Source: Lactobacillus sp. LL6
GTDB lineage: Bacteria; Bacillota; Bacilli; Lactobacillales; Lactobacillaceae
Reading direction: 5' to 3'
DNA length: 64,000 nucleotides
Assembly (NCBI RefSeq): GCF_007570935.1
Contig: NZ_VLLR01000002.1
Coordinates: 124,001-188,000, forward strand
Positions 55,851 to 63,796 of the stretch are shown one piece after another. The notes beneath the pieces are model-generated. The model was not told where the DNA came from. It did not search any database and saw nothing but the letters and a program-made list of their open reading frames with translations. Positions within the stretch are counted from its first letter, which is position 1. Each line of letters starts with the position of its first letter. A program made the translations under genes and the position numbers.

Positions 55851-55917
55851 CAGAAGCTGAATGCTTAATTACATTTTGATTAATATTGATTAAATCTGTT
55901 TTAGTGAGATGCTTCAT
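55851..55917 (-). pseudogene. Remnant of the doc toxin gene (first ~22 codons)
   Basis: These 67 bases match 63387-63453, the 5' end of the Doc toxin gene, with about three differences; read on the minus strand they begin MKHLTKTDLININQNVIKHS. The rest of doc and the antitoxin gene are missing: the fragment joins directly to GAAAAGTATCCTGATTCTA (55919-55937), which in the intact locus lies upstream of the antitoxin (63760-63778). It is a deletion relic, not a working gene. Confidence 0.85.
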
Positions 55918-56092
55918 TGAAAAGTATCCTGATTCTAGATGTATCAAAACTCAAATAAAAAGAGTCTAATCAATTACCGAATATATAGAATTCGGCTAAA
56001 GAATATTTGCAGATTGGCAGATTTTAATTTTTTGTGTAAGATTGTTTGTATAATAGTTTCCTAATAAGGTAAGGTGCATTGGAAAGTAAATT

Positions 56093-56870
56093 ATGACAAC
56101 AATTGGAAAAGAACTGAAAAAAATTAGAATAACCTACGGCTTAACTCAACGTAAAATGAGTGCTGGCGTTTTGAAGCCGACATACTATGGCATAATTGAG
56201 CGAGGAGACCGCCAAATTAGTATTAAAGACTTACTTGAAATACTTAAGCGAAATGGTATTTCTATCTATGAATTCTTTAGTGTATTCGATAAAAAGGCAG
56301 TAAAGCAATATCGCCTTAAAAATCGACTTCAAATGGCGTGCTTGACTAAAGATAAAATTGAAATTGATGACTTATTGAAACTTGACGAAATTAAAGCTAA
56401 TGAATTACAAACTCTACAGTTGAAGCTAGTTAAAGCAGAAATTTTGGGGGGTAAATGCCTTACCTATATGCCTGCAAAAGCACATTCGTAGTGAGCTATT
56501 GAGTGCCGATGAGTGGAATTACGATAATTTATGGGAGCTACTAATTACGATGCCACTCTTTGACCAAGAAGAAGTAGCAACTTTGATAGCATCTGTCTTA
56601 AAGCGAGAGACTTGGGATAATTTAACAATTGAACTTTTTGCTGCGGTACTAGTTGCTTACACTGGTCGTTTATATAGTGAAGGAAACTTTACTGAAGCTA
56701 AAAAAATCATCAAAATTATTAAAGAATTGCCTACTAAGTCAACCTTGATGTTATACAAGGTCTTGGCGATTTATTACTCTGACTTAATTGATAAAAATTC
56801 ACATTCTAACAAAATTGCGTGTTTATTAAAATCAATAAAATATTCTAAGTTTTCGAGGGTAAATAAATGA
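56093..56870 (+). pseudogene. Rgg/MutR-family regulator, frameshifted in a G run
   Basis: The N-terminal helix-turn-helix (IGKELKKIRITYGLTQRKMS, then YGIIERGDRQISIKDLLEIL) is typical of Rgg/GadR/MutR regulators, which respond to short peptides. The frame stops at 56491; the rest of the regulator continues in another frame (through HIRSELLSADEWNYDN) to 56870. Removing one G from the G6 run at 56446-56451 restores one frame of about 258 residues. So the gene is one base out of frame in a homopolymer: mutation, phase variation or sequencing error. Its end overlaps the start of the second Rgg gene (ATGA), so translation coupling is disturbed in the current sequence. Confidence 0.83.
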
Positions 56871-57649
56871 AGATAGGTAAGAAATTTAAGCAGTTGCGGA
56901 AAGAATTAGGTCTAACTCAAAAGAACATGATAGCTGAAGTGATGAAAAGGGAACGCTATTCACGACTTGAAAATGAAAGAAACTCTGTTAGAGCTGATGA
57001 AGTGCTGAACTTATTAAAGCTTCATGATGTATCTATAGTAAAATTCTTGGAGGATGGAGAACAAGTTAATGTACATGAACAGCGTCAAGATCAGGTGATA
57101 AATGCTTACTTTGAGCGTGATATAATGAAGTTAAAAAAGTTGAAAGATAGCAAAGAACTAAATAATCCGCATGAGAAGTTTGCTGTTGCAATATTAATTG
57201 CTAAGCTAAAAGATCAGGATGACAAATTCGCGCCGGATTTTAAGCGTAAGATGAAGCGTGTCTTTCTTGAGATGAAAGATTTGAACAAGAATATCTTGTG
57301 GTTACTCTTAGTGTGTATGAATTTGTATGAGTTTGATGAATTAGAATCTTTGATGGCAGTCATCTTTAGTAGATATAGGAAAGCTGCAAACTTAGATAGA
57401 CGGACATATGAGTTAATGGCAAGTATTTGTGTAAGTTATTTGAAGATTTGTAGTCAGGAAGATGAAGATGGTGTTGAATTTAATCATGCTGTACAAGTGC
57501 TAGAGAGTGTGCCTAGCTTTGGGGATGTGTTCTTACAGAAGTTAGTTGGACAGTATTTCACCTATAAGAGAAATGGACAAGATGAATGTGCTGAGTTCGT
57601 GAAAAATCTAGTTACGGAATGTGGATATTTGAATTATTTAGAAATGTAG
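56867..57649 (+). CDS. Rgg/MutR-family transcriptional regulator
   Basis: A 260-residue intact Rgg-like regulator. The helix-turn-helix is at residues 5-60 (GKKFKQLRKELGLTQKNM, then RYSRLENERNSVRADEVLNLL), followed by a helical, TPR-like C-terminal domain that in this family binds an imported peptide pheromone. It is the second of two tandem Rgg genes and overlaps the first by 4 bases. A terminator (57649-57673) follows. The genes next to it (membrane peptidase, secreted proteins) are plausible targets. No SHP-like hydrophobic pheromone gene was found by eye. Confidence 0.87.
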   Translation: MKIGKKFKQLRKELGLTQKNMIAEVMKRERYSRLENERNSVRADEVLNLLKLHDVSIVKFLEDGEQVNVHEQRQDQVINAYFERDIMKLKKLKDSKELNNPHEKFAVAILIAKLKDQDDKFAPDFKRKMKRVFLEMKDLNKNILWLLLVCMNLYEFDELESLMAVIFSRYRKAANLDRRTYELMASICVSYLKICSQEDEDGVEFNHAVQVLESVPSFGDVFLQKLVGQYFTYKRNGQDECAEFVKNLVTECGYLNYLEM

Positions 57650-57673
57650 AGCAGGGCGACCTGCTCTTTTTTT
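57649..57673 (+). terminator. Terminator of the Rgg pair
   Basis: GAGCAGG (57649-57655) and CCTGCTC (57660-57666) form a GC-rich stem followed by T7. It overlaps the stop codon of the second Rgg gene. Confidence 0.88.
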
Positions 57674-57796
57674 GATGTGAATAACGATGAAAAATTAAAA
57701 TGCTAAAAAGTTGTGCAAATGTGTTTGGTTTTAGCGACAGGATGAGTGGGGTGAGGGATGATATGTATGATTATTTTTTAGAAGAGAGTGATATTT

Positions 57797-58984
57797 ATGA
57801 ATGCTTTGTGGTGTGGAATTTGGACTATTGTGTTAATAATGTTTGGAATTATGGTATGGGTTGGTCCTAAGGCACATAAACAAGATATAAGTTTAGAAGA
57901 ACAAGGGTTATGGGTAAAATTAATTAAGGATGAGACTAAAACGCTTCTAGTGACGCTTGTATTTACTATAATAACTTATAAACCTAAATCAAATACAATT
58001 TGTCAATTAAATCCAATAGGTGTGATATTTTTGATTGTGTTATGTGCATTTATGATTGGCTGGACTGATTATTGGGAGATTCGTCGTTTGAGATTAACGG
58101 AAAAAATAGAGCATCAAAATCAACGTCTAAAACAAAATGGTAAGCCACTTTGTGGATTATATGCATTTTTAAATGGGGTATTTTCACAAGAAGATATATC
58201 ACAAAAAGAAGAACAGATTGATAAAGTAGTAGATAAAATATGGTGGCTGTCATTAGATAAAGAAATTAAGTTAAAAGATAAAGAAATGATAGCAAAAAGT
58301 GACTTGTCTTTTTCATTAGTAGGAGAATTTTTTGCTTCCAATGCTATTGAGGACTTTTTTGATTATCGTGAAAATGAAAGCAACAATCAAGATAGAAACT
58401 TTGATAAAAATCATTTGAATATTTTAAAAGAATTACATTCTGTAGACGCTTCAATAGAAGACTATACAATAAAAGCTATTGAGAATGAGAAGAAATTTAG
58501 AGATGCATATCATAATATAAAAGATGAAAATACTTTTTTTATAATTCCTTATAATGTAGGAACAAATGTACACTGGATTTGTTTAAAATATATTCATAAC
58601 AAAGGAAAATATTATATTTTAAATAGTGCAAAAAATACATCTAATGAATATCGCAGCCTCAGATTTAAAGTACCACTTAAAAAATTGAGAACTTTAAATC
58701 AAGTTGTAAGTGCGTGGAATTATGTAAGAGAGGCTAAGAGCAAAAATGAAAAATTCAATGAATTTGATTTTGGTAAATGGGTTAAGAGTTGTGATGGGTG
58801 TAAGGCTGAAGAAAAGTATACAGATATGTTAGAAGATAATAATGAAGAAAATAATAGTTTAACTGAAAGATTTAAAGACATAAAGGACTCACATATTAAA
58901 TATGAGTATGCTTATAATGAACAATGTGGAGACAAAGTATATAGCAGGTTTGATATTTTAAAAGTAACAGTTAAGCGTCGTTAA
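57797..58984 (+). CDS. Membrane-anchored papain-like cysteine peptidase (predicted)
   Basis: A 395-residue protein without a family I can name firmly. Residues 1-22, about 46-60 and 75-95 are hydrophobic (probably three membrane spans); the basic stretch EIRRLRLTEK after the last suggests the C-terminal domain faces the cytoplasm. That domain has the order expected for a papain/C39-type cysteine peptidase: Cys in GKPLCGLYAFLNGVF, His in NVGTNVHWICLKYI, and Asn in GKYYILNSAKN. A GTG at 57788 is also possible, but GAGAG before ATG 57797 suits the latter. It sits between the Rgg regulators and two secreted-protein genes. It may cleave peptides or signals in this locus; inference. Confidence 0.6.
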   Translation: MNALWCGIWTIVLIMFGIMVWVGPKAHKQDISLEEQGLWVKLIKDETKTLLVTLVFTIITYKPKSNTICQLNPIGVIFLIVLCAFMIGWTDYWEIRRLRLTEKIEHQNQRLKQNGKPLCGLYAFLNGVFSQEDISQKEEQIDKVVDKIWWLSLDKEIKLKDKEMIAKSDLSFSLVGEFFASNAIEDFFDYRENESNNQDRNFDKNHLNILKELHSVDASIEDYTIKAIENEKKFRDAYHNIKDENTFFIIPYNVGTNVHWICLKYIHNKGKYYILNSAKNTSNEYRSLRFKVPLKKLRTLNQVVSAWNYVREAKSKNEKFNEFDFGKWVKSCDGCKAEEKYTDMLEDNNEENNSLTERFKDIKDSHIKYEYAYNEQCGDKVYSRFDILKVTVKRR

Positions 58985-59018
58985 GAAGTATACTAAATAT
59001 CTTAGTATAGAAGGTCAG

Positions 59019-59076
59019 TAGAAAAAATTATTTTTTGAAGCAAGATTTCTAAATATGGAATTCTTGCTTTTTTTAG
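59019..59076 (+). repeat. Repeat E, copy 2 (terminator hairpin)
   Basis: Second copy of the hairpin of 55623-55675: AAGCAAGA and TCTTGCTT arms with a T7 end, here serving as terminator of the cysteine peptidase gene. Between it and repeat A (59077-59216) is AT-rich sequence without a gene. Confidence 0.8.
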
Positions 59077-59216
59077 TTTTCATATGCTTTGTAATTGCTA
59101 CAAGGTCATGTAATTATATTCAATTTATATTTTATGTATAGTGTCTCATTACAGATCAAACTTAGAAACGATAATTAGATTAAAAATGAAAATACAAGTG
59201 CATCAAAAATATTTGT

Positions 59217-59359
59217 GCAAATAAGTAGTAATTCAACGACAAGATATAATTAAGCTTTTAGTATAAACATGAGCAAATAGGTAGTAGCTGAATTTTATTT
59301 AAGTGGGAGTGAAATGGAAAAATTGGATAACTAAATTAATTAGAAACTGAGCTACCTAT
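59217..59359 (+). repeat. Repeat A, copy 2 (leader of the secreted matrixin-like gene)
   Basis: A 143-base segment related to 55717-55850, with a 9-base insertion near its end. It has TATAAT at 59244-59249 but no clear -35, as often seen in activator-dependent promoters, and ends about 80 bases before the start of the secreted protein at 59440. AGGTAG-TAGCTGA and the later GAGCTACCT can pair, so the leader may fold. Both copies keep GGGAGTGAAATGGAAAAATT, an SD plus ATG of a six-codon frame. Confidence 0.7.
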
Positions 59360-59439
59360 AAGAACACGGCAAACCACAAACTAAGCTTGATGTTTCTCAA
59401 GCTAAGTTAACTTTATTCAATTGAAAGGAATCAAAGAAA

Positions 59440-60354
59440 ATGAACAATAAAACGATTACTAAAATGTTAAAGAAAACCGCAACAGTAGCGATGCTAACTT
59501 TTGCAACCGCAGCACCGCTATCAATGACAGCGCAACATGCAAGTGCAGCTACTTACACCGCATCTAAGTATTTTCCAGGTGAATCGGCTGATACTGATAA
59601 TGAGTATAGTGATGAAGAAGGTTCTTATTTCCGTAACTTCAAGCATAGAAGTGCTAATCTATATGTTAAAGATAAAAAGCTAAAGAAAATTTATCAAAAA
59701 GCTGCTAAAGCTTGGGCACCTGTTTTTAAATTTAAATTTGTAAATTCACCTAAGCATGCTAATTTCAATTCTTCTAAATATGCTAATGTCATTATATTGA
59801 AAGATGGTGGTCGTAAGGGAAATTTTGTAAGTGTTAATAAATTACCACTTTATGCTGGTTCAATGAAAAATCTTAAACAAATGCTTAAGGATTTTCCATC
59901 TATGCGTAAAATGAGTTGGTATGGTGCCTATGCTATGGGTAAAATCGTTAACTATGATAAATGGAAAGCTAACAATAAGAAGCTTATTGCTGGAAAGCCT
60001 GGTGCGTTAATGCCGCAACATGGTAATGCAGCTCAAGTTGGAATGTGGATTCCTTCTACTTCTGATGCTAAAAAACATTCATGGAATCATTATATTACTG
60101 TAGGAACTGGAACTAGAGGATTAAGTCAAAAACAACAACTTGGTAATGCCACTGAAACTTTAGGTAAAATTATTGGTGCTGGCGGAGACGTTAATCCAAT
60201 TCATGACAACGATGAGATTGTCAATGATGATAATTCATCAGGATACTATACATATAAAGTAACCCAATCGGATTTAGACCATGTTGATTGGATTTATGCG
60301 CATCCATGGAATGGTAGCAATGTATTTTGGGATAATAGAACTTTATTGGGATAA
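59440..60354 (+). CDS. Secreted matrixin-like protein lacking HExxH
   Basis: A 304-residue exported protein with a signal peptide ending AQHASAA (cleavage near residue 37). The mature part reads like a matrixin/metzincin fold: IYQKAAKAWAPVFKFKFVNS resembles the opening helix and strand, and YTYKVTQSDLDHVDWIYAHPW the final helix. The zinc-site HExxHxxGxxH is replaced by GNATETLGKIIGAGGDVNP, so it is probably not a zinc protease of the usual kind. AAAGGA precedes the ATG. It may be a binding module or a dead enzyme. The family reading is by pattern only; it could be an unrelated secreted protein. Confidence 0.6.
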   Translation: MNNKTITKMLKKTATVAMLTFATAAPLSMTAQHASAATYTASKYFPGESADTDNEYSDEEGSYFRNFKHRSANLYVKDKKLKKIYQKAAKAWAPVFKFKFVNSPKHANFNSSKYANVIILKDGGRKGNFVSVNKLPLYAGSMKNLKQMLKDFPSMRKMSWYGAYAMGKIVNYDKWKANNKKLIAGKPGALMPQHGNAAQVGMWIPSTSDAKKHSWNHYITVGTGTRGLSQKQQLGNATETLGKIIGAGGDVNPIHDNDEIVNDDNSSGYYTYKVTQSDLDHVDWIYAHPWNGSNVFWDNRTLLG

Positions 60355-60444
60355 GTTACTATTGACATCGATGGTATTTTAAAATAAGTTAAATTTTGAA
60401 AATGACGCTAAAAATGTATATTTACCCAAAAACAGATAAATAAT

Positions 60445-60693
60445 ATGTTAAATTTGTTGATTCTATTAATTAGTTGTATAATTGTATTTTTTCTCAAAAC
60501 ATTTGATATCAAACGAGAATTTGATGAAGATGACATCGACTTAACATTATTAGATTCATTGAAAATATTATTTTTAGTAACTGTTAGTCTTTACCAAATT
60601 TACATAAATGATGAATTTAAATCAGACATCAAATACGAAAAAAGTAAACTTAATAAAATATTAGTATTTTTACGTGAACTATCGAATATATAA
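60445..60693 (+). CDS. Small membrane protein, 82 residues (uncertain)
   Basis: An 82-codon frame with a hydrophobic N-terminus (residues 2-18) and a second hydrophobic stretch (about 39-52), joined by an acidic loop (REFDEDDIDLTLLD). No clear ribosome binding site lies before the ATG. It sits between two secreted-protein genes. I cannot name a function; it may be real because of its composition, but coding status is unsure. Confidence 0.35.
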   Translation: MLNLLILLISCIIVFFLKTFDIKREFDEDDIDLTLLDSLKILFLVTVSLYQIYINDEFKSDIKYEKSKLNKILVFLRELSNI

Positions 60694-60737
60694 CATTAAA
60701 TTGATAAGTAAACTCATACTTTAAAAGACTATTTAAG

Positions 60738-60766
60738 ATTAATTTCTTTAATAGTCTTTTTTTTTT
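60738..60766 (+). terminator. Possible terminator upstream of the secreted adhesin-like gene
   Basis: AAAAGACTATTTAAG (60722-60736) is partly complementary to CTTTAATAGTCTTTTTTT (60748-60768), giving a stem followed by a T run. Serves the 60445-60693 frame. Confidence 0.6.
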
Positions 60767-60849
60767 ATTTCAAAAATCATTTTCAAATAATGTAAGTATA
60801 CTAATTACAATCCTATCAAATTTGATATTATAGAAAGGTTGTAATTCAT

Positions 60850-62625
60850 GTGAAAAGTAAAAAACACTTTCAAAAATGGATGTTTTGTGCAACTGCACTT
60901 TTAATGGTCGCACCATTAGCAAGCCAATCACAACATGTTCATGCTAGTATGAATGATGTTGCTAGACGACCTGGTATAACAAGTACATACGGTATTGCAC
61001 CTGATGCTAAGACTGGCAAAGGTGGTCTTAATAGGTCATCAGGCAAAATGGGAGTTGTATTACGTTATAATGAACATGGTCATGGTACTGCTAATGCTAA
61101 TTACATTCACAAACATAAATTATCAGGCTTTTTAGTACGAACTAACAAAGTAATCCATGGTCGACCATTTGGACCAACTAAGTCTAAATTTAAAGTTAGT
61201 ATGGAAGGTGACAAAGGTCACAGGATTCCTTGGGTAGTTTATATGTATCCAAAAGAGTCCGAAGCTGGTAAAGTCGGAATGTATTATAAAGACGCTTTAT
61301 TCTATTATCCAAATAGTAAAAAAGGCAGACGCCTTACTTTAGACGCTCGATTATTTTGGAATGGATCTTATCGTCCTAATGGAATAGGTGCACATAATAG
61401 TTTACACTTTAGCACTAGAAACATTTCAATCAAGGAACCTTATCAAGGTGCAGCTAATTTTACGTTGAAACTTTATCATAACGGTAAACCGTTTAAAGCA
61501 ATCAAAACGCAAATTATGCAAACGGATATTGACTATAAACAAGGTTTGATTTTTGATCCACCACAATATTTAATTTATGACAAATCCACTGCATTAAACG
61601 CTGGATATATTGAGTCTTGGAATACTAATGTTCCTGGTAAAATAAAAGTTTTTGGTGATCAAGGTACACACCACGGTAAACAAGGTACTGTTTATCCTGA
61701 ACAAAAACAAGGACAGATTTCTTATGTACCTAGAAATCCGACTAATTCGTTTAATGTAACATTTGTTCACAGTTATGAATCTATTCCATTGAATTATCAA
61801 AGTCATAGATTTGCTAGTCCTAGTGGTACATCAACAGGCTATGATCCAGACAAATTACAGACATTACCTGTTGATTATGATACGAAAAAATATTATCAGA
61901 CTACGCAACAACTTTCAGGTGGGCAAGCTGACTACTTCGGTTTTGAATTTGACAAAGGGAAAACAAACAGTACTTATAATGTTCCAGTAAATAAACTGGT
62001 TAATACTAAAGATAATCACTTTAAAAAAGTTAAACAAAGTAGTCCTTTAACTGTTAAAGATAACCAAAAGATTTACTTTGACATTCATACACAGCTCCAA
62101 GGTCCATCTAGTGCATATGTTAAAGAAGATAATAGTGATGAAAATTATAATGGATTACCGCTTAAAGATGCTTTAAAAGATAAAAGTGACCCAAACCTTG
62201 GTAAAGCTGGACTTACTGATGCTGGTAAAAATAAACAGCGCTTAGTGTTAAAAGATTCACTTGACCCAAGTCTTGAATTAGCAGGCGACCCTAAAATCGT
62301 TTATGCTGAAAATTGGAATGATACAACTCTTAAAGGTAAAAGACGTGATGCCAGCAAATACTTCTACGTTCATCATGCCAAAGACAAACATGGTCGAACT
62401 GTAGTTGATGCAGTATTAAAACCTGATGCCGCAAAAGCCAAATCTGACGCTTGGTGGAAGGATTATCATTTAATTATTCCCGTTAAATTAAAAAAGGGTG
62501 CGCAACCAGCTCATGGCAGTTATAGTGGTGGCTGGACTCTGATTCATAATAAAGCTCTTATAAATGACCACGGCGGAGACGATGGCGGTAACGAAATGAC
62601 TATAGATAAAATACATCGAGAATGA
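60850..62625 (+). CDS. Secreted adhesin-like protein
   Basis: A 591-residue exported protein, starting with GTG at 60850 (AAAGG upstream); the overlapping ATG at 60848 is followed by TGA in its own frame. The signal peptide ends QHVHAS (cleavage near residue 33). No LPXTG, lipobox or membrane anchor is present, so it is released or bound non-covalently. The C-terminal ~190 residues (IYFDIHTQLQGPSSAYVKED, then LVLKDSLDPSLELAGD, and WTLIHNKALIND) look like the isopeptide-forming or antigen I/II-type domains found in Gram-positive surface proteins. Its 3' end occurs again at 63797-64000. Family uncertain. Confidence 0.7.
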   Translation: MKSKKHFQKWMFCATALLMVAPLASQSQHVHASMNDVARRPGITSTYGIAPDAKTGKGGLNRSSGKMGVVLRYNEHGHGTANANYIHKHKLSGFLVRTNKVIHGRPFGPTKSKFKVSMEGDKGHRIPWVVYMYPKESEAGKVGMYYKDALFYYPNSKKGRRLTLDARLFWNGSYRPNGIGAHNSLHFSTRNISIKEPYQGAANFTLKLYHNGKPFKAIKTQIMQTDIDYKQGLIFDPPQYLIYDKSTALNAGYIESWNTNVPGKIKVFGDQGTHHGKQGTVYPEQKQGQISYVPRNPTNSFNVTFVHSYESIPLNYQSHRFASPSGTSTGYDPDKLQTLPVDYDTKKYYQTTQQLSGGQADYFGFEFDKGKTNSTYNVPVNKLVNTKDNHFKKVKQSSPLTVKDNQKIYFDIHTQLQGPSSAYVKEDNSDENYNGLPLKDALKDKSDPNLGKAGLTDAGKNKQRLVLKDSLDPSLELAGDPKIVYAENWNDTTLKGKRRDASKYFYVHHAKDKHGRTVVDAVLKPDAAKAKSDAWWKDYHLIIPVKLKKGAQPAHGSYSGGWTLIHNKALINDHGGDDGGNEMTIDKIHRE

Positions 62626-62705
62626 ATTCCCGATGTATTTCATTTTGTAGTATCTTTTTCTTGTAAACAATTTTGAAAGCTAAGTATTTGCTTTAGTCGG
62701 TGAAC

Positions 62706-63035
62706 TTAGCTTTCTTCTTCTAATAGTGCTTCATATAAGTTCATAGTCGAAACCATCTTTGCAATTTCCTCTTTTGATAACTGCAAGTTTTGTCTATGCA
62801 CACTCATCTTATCTGTAAATGTTTCATAATAATAAACAGGTGACTTCGTCATTACAGCTGCATAATAACTATCCATATCACCAACTATTTTCAGCTTAAC
62901 GCCTAGTTTTCTAACTTCAACTAAAGGTAAGCTTTCATGGTAATTCAACTTTCGCCAAGCTAAATATTCTACTCGTTTACTGTTTTTAATTTCTTTACTG
63001 GGAACAAATCTTTGATAATCATAAGTTTCCTTAGT
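62706..63035 (-). pseudogene. Unrecognised gene fragment downstream of doc
   Basis: An open frame of about 109 codons on the minus strand, starting directly after a TAG at 63036-63038 and lacking a proper start; the first possible start is a TTG at 62948 without a ribosome binding site. The encoded piece is charged, ending SKEEIAKMVSTMNLYEALLE. It is 22 bases after the doc stop codon in the same direction. I cannot name the family; it looks like the C-terminal remnant of a longer gene. Confidence 0.45.
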
Positions 63036-63057
63036 CTACTTGACTAGTGGTATACAA

Positions 63058-63453
63058 CTATTTTTGCTGACTATGAACTTGCAACCAATCAGCAACAAAC
63101 TTCATAGTTTTATCATCATCTGGATTATTAGTTACCGTTAAAATGAAATCTAAGCTTTCTTTTCTTGGCAAATTTAGTTCATAACCATTAATTTTTAAAA
63201 AGAATGCTGTTGAAATTAAAGCTGTTCTTTTGTTGCCATCGTTAAATATATGCTTTTTAGTAATCTTTTGCAGGATAAATGCAGCTTTAAGCCAAATGGT
63301 AGGATAAAGTTCACGTCCAAAAAGAAATTGCATAGGCTGCTTAGATACAATATCTAGTCCTTCAGAATATTGAATACCAAAATTATCAGAAGCTGAATGC
63401 TTAATTACATTTTGATTAATATGGATTAAGTCTGTTTTAGTGAGATACTTCAT
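63058..63453 (-). CDS. doc: Doc/Fic-family toxin
   Basis: A 131-residue Doc toxin. The Fic active-site loop is HIFNDGNKRTAL, matching the Doc form H-x-F-x-[D/N]-G-N-K-R; in Doc this loop phosphorylates elongation factor Tu and halts translation. The length is that of a lone Doc domain. The ATG overlaps the stop of the upstream antitoxin gene by one base. Its first 67 bases are duplicated at 55851-55917. It appears intact. Confidence 0.93.
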   Translation of the reverse strand: MKYLTKTDLIHINQNVIKHSASDNFGIQYSEGLDIVSKQPMQFLFGRELYPTIWLKAAFILQKITKKHIFNDGNKRTALISTAFFLKINGYELNLPRKESLDFILTVTNNPDDDKTMKFVADWLQVHSQQK

Positions 63454-63701
63454 TATTTAGTTTCTAAATCTTTCATTAACTCACTATTTTTAGCATAAAA
63501 ATTGTCAATAAAATTATCTAATTCAGGGTGAACAGCTTCTAACTTCGAAAATGTAATAGTATTACCATCTGCACTAACCTTTTTTTCAAAGACAGTATTA
63601 TTATCAGCATGTAATAATTTTCGGTCTTCTTTAGTAAGTCTTAAAGCATAGGAATTTCCAGCTTTAAACATTTTTGTTTTTTCTAATGTATTTTCTGCCA
63701 T
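63453..63701 (-). CDS. AbrB-like antitoxin partner of Doc
   Basis: An 82-residue protein. ATG 63701 follows AAAGGAAG; the longer frame to 63839 is spurious. The core FKAGNSYALRLTKEDRKLL resembles an AbrB/MazE/VapB-type swapped hairpin (K-x-GNS-x-x-x-R-L/P), and the C-terminal helix (PELDNFIDNFYAKNSELMKD) would bind the toxin. Canonical Doc is neutralised by Phd, a different fold, so this is a mixed pairing. It precedes and overlaps doc, the normal antitoxin-first order. Confidence 0.82.
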   Translation of the reverse strand: MAENTLEKTKMFKAGNSYALRLTKEDRKLLHADNNTVFEKKVSADGNTITFSKLEAVHPELDNFIDNFYAKNSELMKDLETK

Positions 63702-63796
63702 GTTATTACTTCCTTTCATTATGTAATTACATTTTATACTATAATTATTGAAATACCAAGAAAAGTATCCTGATTCTATACGGTAAGAACAGTAAA

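Noticed and set aside
57762-57870. Overlapping small frame starting MYDYFLEESDIYEC near the peptidase start
   Set aside because: GTGAGGGATG before it looks like a ribosome binding site, but it overlaps the peptidase gene in another frame and its sequence shows no signal or pheromone features.
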